A DNA stretch of 14,574 bases, from NCBI GenBank assembly GCA_023420435.1, contig JAEZWE010000015.1, positions 1 to 14,574 on the forward strand, given 5' to 3'. The DNA is from Bacteroidota bacterium (lineage in GTDB: Bacteria > Bacteroidota > Bacteroidia > Flavobacteriales > Weeksellaceae). The position numbers and the translations under genes were made by a program. Below, in pieces: positions 1 to 6,899 of the stretch. Within the stretch, counting starts at the first letter, position 1; the number at the start of each line of letters is the position of its first letter. The notes beneath the pieces were generated by a model. The model ran no database searches. It was given only the letters and a program-made list of their open reading frames with translations, and was not told the DNA's origin.

Positions 1-390
1 CGCCTCCAAAGTTGAAGTTGTCGTTTTTCCATGGGTTCCGGCAACAGCGAGACATTCTGTGTTTTCTGTGATTAAACCCAGAACTTTGGCTCTTTTTAAA
101 ACATCGAATTTATTTTGATTGAAATAATCTAAAATTCCTAAAGTTTTTATAGCTGGAGTATAAATTACCAAAGTGGTTTCTATATCCAAATCGGTAATTT
201 TTGAATCAACAACATCATCGAAAACGATTTCAATTCCTTCATTTTCTAAAGCATCGGTAAGCTTTGTATGGGTTTTATCGTAGCCCAAAACCTTTTTTCC
301 TGAAGCGTGAAAATATCGGGCAAGGTTGCTCATGCCAATTCCGCCGATTCCTACGAAATAGAAAGTTTGATATGTTTCTAAAGGTTTCAC
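1..390 (-). CDS. murC: UDP-N-acetylmuramate--L-alanine ligase MurC (partial, N-terminal 130 codons)
   Basis: MurC adds L-alanine to UDP-MurNAc, the first step of the cytoplasmic peptide stem of peptidoglycan. Only the first 130 codons are present; the gene runs off the left edge without a stop. The start of the protein carries the family's nucleotide-binding motif VGIGGIGMSNLA (residues 13-24), and the ATP P-loop AGTHGKTTTS lies at 117-126, just before the cut. I chose a GTG start at 390 because it precedes the conserved motif by the usual short distance. The next in-frame Met is inside that motif, so it is too late. The GTG shares its first base with the murG stop codon (TAGTG), which suggests translational coupling. 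The gene is the most distal visible member of the dcw operon. In related genomes ftsQ, ftsA and ftsZ usually follow. Identity is near certain; only the exact start is inferred. Confidence 0.95.
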   Translation of the reverse strand, partial: MKPLETYQTFYFVGIGGIGMSNLARYFHASGKKVLGYDKTHTKLTDALENEGIEIVFDDVVDSKITDLDIETTLVIYTPAIKTLGILDYFNQNKFDVLKRAKVLGLITENTECLAVAGTHGKTTTSTLEA

Positions 391-1562
391 TAATTCAAAT
401 TTTTTAAAGGTTTATGATTCAAAATTTTAAAAATTTCATCTACAATTTCTTCCGTTGCTTTTGGTTTTGCAAAAAATTCCAAATTGTGGCTCATTTCTTT
501 GCGTAAGTTTTCGTCTTCACAAATTTCCATAAGTGTTTTCCAGAATTTTTCATTCATTTCTACGTCTTTCACCATTCTTCCTGCATTTTTCTCGACTAAA
601 GTTTCTGCATTTATTGTTTGATGATCTTCTGCAGCAAAAGGAAAAGGAACCAAAATCACCGGTTTTTTTGCAACCGCCAATTCTGAAATGGCAATAGCGC
701 CAGCTCTGGAAACAATAACATCCGCAGCAGAATAAGCTAAAGGCATATCGGAAATGAATTCTTTAATTTGAAGGGAAGCGGGAAGTGGGGAGCTGGAAGT
801 TTCATTTGCGTCTTCGTTATTTCTCTCATCTTTCATCTTCCATCTTCCGACAATTTCCTGATAATCCGTTTTTCCGGTTTGCCAGATTAACTGGTAATCT
901 TTCGCTAAAAAATTTTCTAAATTTTCTTTCCAAGCGTTATTCAACGTTCTTGAACCTAAAGAACCACCCACTGAAAGAACTGTCAATTTATTTTTATCTA
1001 ATCCTAATTTTTCTTTTGCTGAAGCAGAATCTGTTAAATCTGAAATAATATTTTGACGAATAGGATTTCCAAGAAAAACGGTTCTAGCTCCGGAAAAGAA
1101 CTTTTCCATATTTGGATAAGCCGTGAAAATGGCTTCCGCTTTTTTCGCTAAAAACATATTGGTTTTTCCAGGCAATGAATTTTGTTCTTGCACAAAAATG
1201 GGAACGTTATGTCTTGAGGCTATATACAATGCAGGTCCACTTGCAAAACCACCTGTTCCAACCGCAAAATCAGGTTTAAAATTTTTAATAATTTGATTCG
1301 CTTTTCGTAAACTGGAAAATATTTTAAAAGGTAATTTGAAATTTGATAGAAGATTTCCCCTGTTGAATCCAGCAATATTCAATCCTTCAATTTTGAAACC
1401 GGCTTGTGGAACTTTTTCCATTTCCATTTTTCCGTTCGCTCCGATAAACAAAAATTCAGCATCAGGAAATCTTTTTTGGATTTCCTGCGCAATGGCTACA
1501 GCCGGGAAGATATGTCCTCCTGTTCCGCCGCCGCTCATTAATATTTTTAAATTTTTGCTCAT
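390..1562 (-). CDS. murG: Undecaprenyldiphospho-muramoylpentapeptide beta-N-acetylglucosaminyltransferase MurG
   Basis: MurG transfers GlcNAc from UDP-GlcNAc to lipid I, giving lipid II, at the inner face of the cytoplasmic membrane. The 390-residue protein is somewhat longer than usual (about 355-365). The N-terminal glycine loop GGGTGGH is at residues 11-17. A second loop, VGGSLGSRTLN, is at 198-208, and the C-terminal donor-site loop SRAGAIAISEL is at 285-295. AEDHQTINAETL at 311-322 is the UDP-GlcNAc-contacting stretch. The extra length sits at about residues 239-264, a polar low-complexity segment (ERNNEDANETSSSPLPAS). It is encoded by a repeat-like inverted sequence and does not look like MurG; see the separate repeat entry. 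It falls between a strand of the C-terminal Rossmann domain and the QIKEF segment, where a surface loop is plausible. The ATG follows the ftsW stop directly (TAAATG), and the stop overlaps murC by one base. Confidence 0.97.
   Translation of the reverse strand: MSKNLKILMSGGGTGGHIFPAVAIAQEIQKRFPDAEFLFIGANGKMEMEKVPQAGFKIEGLNIAGFNRGNLLSNFKLPFKIFSSLRKANQIIKNFKPDFAVGTGGFASGPALYIASRHNVPIFVQEQNSLPGKTNMFLAKKAEAIFTAYPNMEKFFSGARTVFLGNPIRQNIISDLTDSASAKEKLGLDKNKLTVLSVGGSLGSRTLNNAWKENLENFLAKDYQLIWQTGKTDYQEIVGRWKMKDERNNEDANETSSSPLPASLQIKEFISDMPLAYSAADVIVSRAGAIAISELAVAKKPVILVPFPFAAEDHQTINAETLVEKNAGRMVKDVEMNEKFWKTLMEICEDENLRKEMSHNLEFFAKPKATEEIVDEIFKILNHKPLKNLN
773..848 (-). repeat. Repeat-like imperfect inverted sequence inside murG
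   Basis: Within murG, one arm at 773-799 (plus strand) is purine-rich and made of GGAAG-type units (GGGAAGCGGGAAGTGGGGAG, then CTGGAAG). The other arm at 827-848 is its approximate complement (CATCTTTCATCTTCC, then ATCTTCC). About 13 of 19 aligned positions at the outer ends are complementary. The 27 bases between the arms form a loop. The block is 76 bp and is read through in frame as roughly residues 239-264 of MurG. Its composition differs sharply from the surrounding gene. From memory, similar GGAAGATGGAAG elements are scattered between genes in Chryseobacterium-like genomes; that is recollection, not a search result. The call as an inserted element is inference. Confidence 0.55.
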
Positions 1563-2798
1563 TTAAGCGATATCGTTTATTTCTTCAATATTTTGTTTTT
1601 TACCCATTCCTTCTTCATCAAAAATCTGTATTCTTGAACTTACATTGAGAACCAATCCAAGCTGAATATAGGTTACCAACATGGAAGTTCCACCATAACT
1701 TATTAACGGCAAAGGTTGTCCTGTAACCGGAATGAGATTTATCGCAACTGCAATGTTTACTGCAAGTTGTATGAATATCATTAAACCCATGGCTAAAACC
1801 AATAAGGAACCAAAAAATGCGGGCATTTTACTGGCAATCATCACAATCCGAATCATCATAATGAGATACATAATAATTAAAAATACAGCCCCGAATAAGC
1901 CATATTCTTCCACAATAATGGCAAAAATAAAATCGGAGGCAGATTGCGGAAGCATTTGTTTTAAGGCAGATTTTCCTGGACCCATTCCTGTAATTCCACC
2001 ATGTACAATGGCAGCTTTTGCCTGCATTACCTGATAATTTTTTGCTTTATCGGCTTCGGATTCTATTTCGTTTCCTTTTTTGGAATTCGTAAAAGTTTCA
2101 ATCCGGCTCATCCAAGTATGAACCCGGTTACTTTTGATGAGATCAGTTTTCAAAGCGACAAAAAGAAATATACTGATGAAAACAGCTGCAGTAGCCATAA
2201 ATCCGCCAACATATTTCCAATTGAGCTGTCCAATAATTAAGATAGCAATGGAAACAATCATTATCATTAAAGCAGTAGAACCGTTATCTTTTGCAACCAA
2301 ACCAAAAATCAGTAAAATAGGTCCAAAAATGTAAATGATGTTTTCTAAAGGAACACGTTCCCTTTTTATTCTTTTCGTTAAATATCTGCAGAGATAAATC
2401 ACCAACATTAAATAAGCAAATGAAGAAGGTTGAAAAGAAATAGGAGTTCCCGGAATTTTTAACCACCGCGAAGCAGAAGCGCCATCAATGGTTTGTCCCG
2501 TAAACATGGTGAGAACTAATAAAACAGCCATTAAACCCAATAAAATACTGCTCAGTTTGCCAATGTGTTCATATTTTACAGAACCTACCAAACGCATAAT
2601 TCCCAAACCAAGAACAACAAAAAACATGTGCTTTATGACGTGTCCTGTGGTTGTTCCGTTGTTAACAATATATTCCAAATTGGAACTTGCGGAGTAAACC
2701 GGGAAAATTGAAAAAACAGAAATCACGATAATGACCATCCAAAGAACTTTATCGCCCTTTAGAAATTCAAATTTGTTTTCTGTATTTTGTTGGTTCAT
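1563..2798 (-). CDS. ftsW: Septal peptidoglycan glycosyltransferase FtsW (SEDS family)
   Basis: FtsW polymerises lipid II into glycan strands at the division septum and works with the transpeptidase FtsI, which is encoded earlier in this operon. The 411 residues form a multi-pass membrane protein with about ten hydrophobic segments, starting at about residues 18-37. SEDS hallmarks are KDNGSTALMI (170-179), the large extracytoplasmic loop with GGITGMGPGKS (267-277), and SASDFIFAIIVEE (286-298). Asp289 in this last motif matches the catalytic aspartate known for the family. The C-terminal signature NLIPVTGQPLPLISYGGTSM is at 354-373. It is called FtsW rather than RodA from the position in the dcw cluster between murD and murG. 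The ATG lies 9 nt after the murD stop, and the stop codon abuts the murG start. The hydrophilic tail after residue 390 is cytoplasmic by prediction. Confidence 0.95.
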   Translation of the reverse strand: MNQQNTENKFEFLKGDKVLWMVIIVISVFSIFPVYSASSNLEYIVNNGTTTGHVIKHMFFVVLGLGIMRLVGSVKYEHIGKLSSILLGLMAVLLVLTMFTGQTIDGASASRWLKIPGTPISFQPSSFAYLMLVIYLCRYLTKRIKRERVPLENIIYIFGPILLIFGLVAKDNGSTALMIMIVSIAILIIGQLNWKYVGGFMATAAVFISIFLFVALKTDLIKSNRVHTWMSRIETFTNSKKGNEIESEADKAKNYQVMQAKAAIVHGGITGMGPGKSALKQMLPQSASDFIFAIIVEEYGLFGAVFLIIMYLIMMIRIVMIASKMPAFFGSLLVLAMGLMIFIQLAVNIAVAINLIPVTGQPLPLISYGGTSMLVTYIQLGLVLNVSSRIQIFDEEGMGKKQNIEEINDIA

Positions 2799-2807
2799 TT
2801 TATAATT

Positions 2808-4136
2808 CTAATTTTTTAAAACTTCTTCTTTAAATTTATTACCGCGGTCTTCATAATTTTTGAACAAATCAAAACTCGCACAACAAGGTGAAAGCAGAAC
2901 GGTATCTCCTTTTTCAGCAATTGATTTTGAAATTTTCACCGCTTCTTCCATGCTTGAAGTATCGTATATGAAATCCTTTTTGTCACTAAAGAAATCAATA
3001 ATTTTCTGATTATCAACACCCATACAAACAATGGCTTTGACTTTTCTTTTCACCAATTCTTCAATTTCGATGTAATCGTTTCCTTTGTCCACACCGCCAA
3101 CAATCCAAATCGTAGGATTTTTCATGCTTTCCAAAGCATAATATGCTGCATTAACATTGGTTGCTTTGCTGTCGTTGATAAATTTTACACCTTCTATTTC
3201 TGCTACTTGTTCCAAACGGTGTTCTACAGCTTGAAAAGTCATTAAAGAATTTCTGATGCTTTCATTGCTTATTTTTAAAATTTTACCGGCAATAGATGCC
3301 GCTAAGGAGTTAGCAACATTGTGATTTCCCACCAAAGAAAGCTCATCGATTTTCATGGAAAATTCTTCCTGCAGTTTTACGAAAATTTTGTCTTCGTCAG
3401 CATAACCTCCTTCTTTTACTTTTTCGTGTAATGAAAAGGGAAGCATTTTCGCTTTTATTTCTAATCTTTCCAGAAGATTCATGCTCATTTCATCGTCTTT
3501 GTTGTAGATGAAATAATTGTCGTTTTCCTGATTTTCTGTAATTCGGAATTTGGCTAAAGCATATTCTTCATAATTATAATTGTACTGGTCTAAATGATCC
3601 TGACTTAAATTCAACAGCAAGGAAATAAACGGTCTAAAATTCTGAATATCATCCAACTGAAAAGAGCTGACTTCTAAAACATAATAATCGAAACTTTCAT
3701 CTGCGACTTGCTTTGCAAAGCTTTTACCGATATTTCCTCCCAATCCCACATTAAACCCATCGTTTTTTAAGATGTGAAATATCAAAGAAGTGGTGGTTGT
3801 TTTTCCGTTACTCCCAGTTATAGCGATTATTTTTGCGTTGGTAAATTCGGCGGCAAATTCAATTTCAGAAGATAAACGAATCCCTTTCTGATTGATTTTG
3901 TAAATCATTTCTGCCTTTTTAGGAATTCCCGGAGATTTAATAATCCAATCTGCAGCTAAAATCCGTTCTTCATCATGATTTTCTTCCTCGTATTCAATTC
4001 CGTTTTCTTCCAGCATTTTTTTGTACTCCGCTTTTATCTGGCCTTTATCGGAAAGGAAAACTTCCAATCCTTTCTTTTTTGCCAAATAAGCTGCGCCAAA
4101 ACCGCTTTCACCGCCACCAAGAACAACAATTTTCAT
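2808..4136 (-). CDS. murD: UDP-N-acetylmuramoyl-L-alanine--D-glutamate ligase MurD
   Basis: MurD adds D-glutamate to UDP-MurNAc-L-Ala in the cytoplasm. From the ATG at 4136 the protein has 442 residues, a normal length. It opens with the nucleotide-fold motif MKIVVLGGGESGFGAA. The ATP P-loop ITGSNGKTTTT is at 106-116, the metal/substrate region DHLDQY at 180-185, the likely carbamoylated lysine at 196 (YALAKF), NHN at 271-273, and the C-terminal SPCCASFDLFKNYEDRG at 416-432. The frame stays open to an ATG at 4193, but that would add 19 mostly basic residues with no family counterpart and would overlap mraY by 28 nt. The later start leaves a 29-nt gap after mraY. SPCCASFDLF is the usual MurD C-terminal signature, so nothing suggests altered function. 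Confidence 0.96.
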   Translation of the reverse strand: MKIVVLGGGESGFGAAYLAKKKGLEVFLSDKGQIKAEYKKMLEENGIEYEEENHDEERILAADWIIKSPGIPKKAEMIYKINQKGIRLSSEIEFAAEFTNAKIIAITGSNGKTTTTSLIFHILKNDGFNVGLGGNIGKSFAKQVADESFDYYVLEVSSFQLDDIQNFRPFISLLLNLSQDHLDQYNYNYEEYALAKFRITENQENDNYFIYNKDDEMSMNLLERLEIKAKMLPFSLHEKVKEGGYADEDKIFVKLQEEFSMKIDELSLVGNHNVANSLAASIAGKILKISNESIRNSLMTFQAVEHRLEQVAEIEGVKFINDSKATNVNAAYYALESMKNPTIWIVGGVDKGNDYIEIEELVKRKVKAIVCMGVDNQKIIDFFSDKKDFIYDTSSMEEAVKISKSIAEKGDTVLLSPCCASFDLFKNYEDRGNKFKEEVLKN

Positions 4137-4165
4137 AAATTTTTTATCTTTTTTCTTTTTGTGTT

Positions 4166-5407
4166 TTATCGTACTTTTAATGTAATAAGGCAAATAATGG
4201 CGAGCATTACACCAATGATGACCATTCTGTTGACAATTTTGCTTTCGTGGTATCCTTCCTTCTGATAATGATGATGAATGGGGGACATTTTGAAAAGTCT
4301 GTTATTCTGAGCATATTCCAACCCGAATTTCTTTTTTCTGTATTTAAAGACGGCTACTTGTAGCATTACCGAAATATTTTCTACAAGAAAAATTCCGCAA
4401 AGTACAGGTATCAAAAGCTCTTTTCGAAGAATAATGGCTAAAACAGCGATAACACCGCCCAACATTAAACTTCCCGTATCTCCCATGAAAACTTGTGCTG
4501 GATAAGTGTTGTACCACAAAAATCCGATTACAGCACCTACCATGGCAATGGCAAAAATGGTAGCTTCACCCATATTGGGTAAAAACATGATATTGAGATA
4601 ATCTGCAAAAATGATATTTCCGGAAACGTAAGCTAAAAAAGCTAAGGTGAGGAGAATTACGGCACTGGTTCCTGCTGCAAGTCCATCAATTCCATCCGTA
4701 ATATTGGCTCCGTTTGAAACAGCGGTAACAATAAAAATAACGACCGGTATAAATATAATCCAAGACCATTCCTGCTGTTCTTCTTCATTCATCCAAAAAA
4801 GGCTTTTGCTGTAATCAAACTCATTATTTTTGAAAAAAGGAACGGTAGAAACGGTCGATTTTTCTGTAGGCATGAAGTTTTTCTCTACATTGTTACGGTT
4901 TATCACCATAGCATCTGCATATTTTCTTTTTACGGTAATATCGGAATGAAAATACATCGTAATTCCCACAATTAATCCTAAACCAACTTGCCCAATAATT
5001 TTGAATTTACCGCTAAGGCCGTCTTTATTTTTTTTAATTTTCTTTAAATAATCATCAATAAAACCAATTCCGCCCATCCAAACTACCGAAACAATGAGCA
5101 ACATAATGTACACATTGAAAATTCTTGTGAAAAGTAAAACCGGAATCATCGTCGCCAAAATAATGATGAAACCTCCCATAGTGGGTGTTCCTTCTTTTTG
5201 TTTTTGTCCATCAAGGCCGAGATCACGAACCATTTCTCCCATCTGTTTTTTACGCAGATAGTTGATAATTCTTTTTCCGTAAACCATGGCAATAATCAGT
5301 GAAAAAAGAACTGACATCGCTGCCCGAAACGAAATGTAACGAAGCAAGTTCATTCCCGGAACATGGATTCCGTTGTTGGTTAGATATTCGTACAGGTAAT
5401 AAAGCAT
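4166..5407 (-). CDS. mraY: Phospho-N-acetylmuramoyl-pentapeptide-transferase MraY
   Basis: MraY transfers phospho-MurNAc-pentapeptide to undecaprenyl phosphate to make lipid I, in the cytoplasmic membrane. The 413-residue protein has about ten membrane segments. Catalytic and binding motifs are all present: TPTMGG at 74-79, the Asp-Asp pair at 118-119 (FIDDYLKK), NGANITDGIDGLAAG at 232-246, GDTGSL at 309-314, and the histidine cluster PIHHHYQKEG at 376-385. Compared with the roughly 360-residue enterobacterial enzyme there is an extra hydrophilic stretch at about 155-215, rich in Lys, Asn and Glu. From memory this is common in Bacteroidota MraY. The gene lies 29 nt downstream of murE. In many bacteria murF would stand between them; it is not here. 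Confidence 0.97.
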   Translation of the reverse strand: MLYYLYEYLTNNGIHVPGMNLLRYISFRAAMSVLFSLIIAMVYGKRIINYLRKKQMGEMVRDLGLDGQKQKEGTPTMGGFIIILATMIPVLLFTRIFNVYIMLLIVSVVWMGGIGFIDDYLKKIKKNKDGLSGKFKIIGQVGLGLIVGITMYFHSDITVKRKYADAMVINRNNVEKNFMPTEKSTVSTVPFFKNNEFDYSKSLFWMNEEEQQEWSWIIFIPVVIFIVTAVSNGANITDGIDGLAAGTSAVILLTLAFLAYVSGNIIFADYLNIMFLPNMGEATIFAIAMVGAVIGFLWYNTYPAQVFMGDTGSLMLGGVIAVLAIILRKELLIPVLCGIFLVENISVMLQVAVFKYRKKKFGLEYAQNNRLFKMSPIHHHYQKEGYHESKIVNRMVIIGVMLAIICLITLKVR

Positions 5408-5436
5408 TTAATTCAAAGTTTAGTTTTTCAAAGATT

Positions 5437-6897
5437 TTATTTTCCCATGAGTTTCAGAAGTTCATCTATTACTTCTTTATCATCAAAATGATGTTTCACG
5501 CCGTTTATTTCTTGATAATTTTCGTGTCCTTTTCCTGCAACAAGAATAATATCTTTAGGTTCTGCAAATTTTATCGCCATTTTGATGGCTTCTTTTCTGT
5601 CCGGAATTGAAGTGTATTTGCTGAAATTTTGTGCTTCAACACCCGCTTCAATTTCTTTGATGATGATATTTGGATCTTCATTTCTGGGGTTATCGGAAGT
5701 AATAATGGTTAAAGTGGATTTTCTTGTGGCAATTTTTCCCATTTCTAGACGTTTTGCATGATCTCTGTTTCCTCCACAACCAAAAACGGTAATTAATCTT
5801 TCATTTTTTGTGCGTATTTCGTTGATGCTGTCCAAAATATTTTCCAAAGCATCTGGAGTATGCGCATAATCCACCACAAAGAAAATTCCGGAAGGTGATT
5901 TTATGGTTTCAAATCTTCCTTTTACACGGGAAAGTTTTGAAATGGCCTGCAAAACATCTTCTTCATGAAAGCCTAATTCCAAAGCCACGGAAAAAGCCAA
6001 AAGCAAATTGTAAACATTGAACTTCCCTGTTAAAGTGGTCCAAAATTCTTTTCCGTTAAAATTCAACAACATTCCGTTGAAATCAGCTTCCAACAAACGA
6101 CCATGATAATCCGCCATGGTTTTCAAAGCAAAAGTTTTCTTTTTTGCTGCGGTATTTTGAAGCATCACATTTCCGTTTTTATCGTCCGAATTTGTAATGG
6201 CCACAGCATTTTCATCCAGTTCGTCGAAGAAACGTTTTTTGGTTTTTAGATATTCATCAAACGTTTTGTGATAATCCAGATGATCATGGGTAATATTCGT
6301 AAATCCTGCAATTTTGAAATGCAAACCTTCCGTTCTTTCTTGGTGTATTCCATGGGAAGAAACTTCCATAAAGGCATACTCACAACCAACTTCCACCGCT
6401 TTTGCAAGCATTTGATTTAAACGAATGACGTCTGGTGTTGTATGTGTTGAAGGAATAATTTCGTCAGCAATTCTGTATTCTACTGTTGAAATAAGAGCAG
6501 ATTTAAAACCTAAATTTTTGAAAATATCAAAAAGAAGTGTGGTTACAGAAGTTTTTCCGTTTGTTCCCGTTATTCCTACCAAATTAATTTTTTCAGAAGG
6601 ATTTCCGTAAAAATTACTGGCAATTTGCCCCAAAGTTTTAGCTGAATTTTTAACCTTGATATAAGTTACCTTTTGATTTTTTTCTTCTGGAATTTCTTCA
6701 ACCAAAATTACATTAGCCCCATTTTTTATTGCGGAATCAATAAAATCATGTCCATCAGAAACTGTACCTCTTAAAGCGGCATAAAGAGAATTCTCAACCG
6801 CTTTTCTGCTGTCGAATACAATTTCGGAAACCTCACGATTCATTTCACCGTAAGTTTCTAAAAGGGGAATTCTGTTTAATAATGCACTTAAATTCAT
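5437..6897 (-). CDS. murE: UDP-N-acetylmuramoyl-L-alanyl-D-glutamate--2,6-diaminopimelate ligase MurE
   Basis: MurE adds the third residue of the peptide stem in the cytoplasm. The 486 residues include an N-terminal UDP-binding domain with DSRK at 29-32, the ATP P-loop GITGTNGKTSVTT at 108-120, HTTPD at 152-156, EVSSHG at 178-183, and NITHDHLDYH at 201-210. The likely carbamoylated lysine is 220 (YLKTKKRF). The C-terminal domain has FGCGGNRD at 372-379 and DNPRNEDP at 402-409. The DNPR form is the known signature for meso-diaminopimelate rather than lysine, so the cell wall should be of the DAP type. GKGHENYQ at 455-462 closes the active site. The gene starts only 2 nt after the ftsI stop, a typical coupled arrangement. 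Confidence 0.97.
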   Translation of the reverse strand: MNLSALLNRIPLLETYGEMNREVSEIVFDSRKAVENSLYAALRGTVSDGHDFIDSAIKNGANVILVEEIPEEKNQKVTYIKVKNSAKTLGQIASNFYGNPSEKINLVGITGTNGKTSVTTLLFDIFKNLGFKSALISTVEYRIADEIIPSTHTTPDVIRLNQMLAKAVEVGCEYAFMEVSSHGIHQERTEGLHFKIAGFTNITHDHLDYHKTFDEYLKTKKRFFDELDENAVAITNSDDKNGNVMLQNTAAKKKTFALKTMADYHGRLLEADFNGMLLNFNGKEFWTTLTGKFNVYNLLLAFSVALELGFHEEDVLQAISKLSRVKGRFETIKSPSGIFFVVDYAHTPDALENILDSINEIRTKNERLITVFGCGGNRDHAKRLEMGKIATRKSTLTIITSDNPRNEDPNIIIKEIEAGVEAQNFSKYTSIPDRKEAIKMAIKFAEPKDIILVAGKGHENYQEINGVKHHFDDKEVIDELLKLMGK

Positions 6898-6899
6898 CT

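Noticed and set aside
785..1048. Plus-strand open frame opposite murG
   Set aside because: It is antisense to conserved MurG sequence, has no recognisable domain, and has the composition expected of a shadow frame.
4137..4193. Longer MurD start at 4193
   Set aside because: It would overlap mraY by 28 nt and add a basic tail absent from the family; the MKIVVLGGGESG start at 4136 fits.
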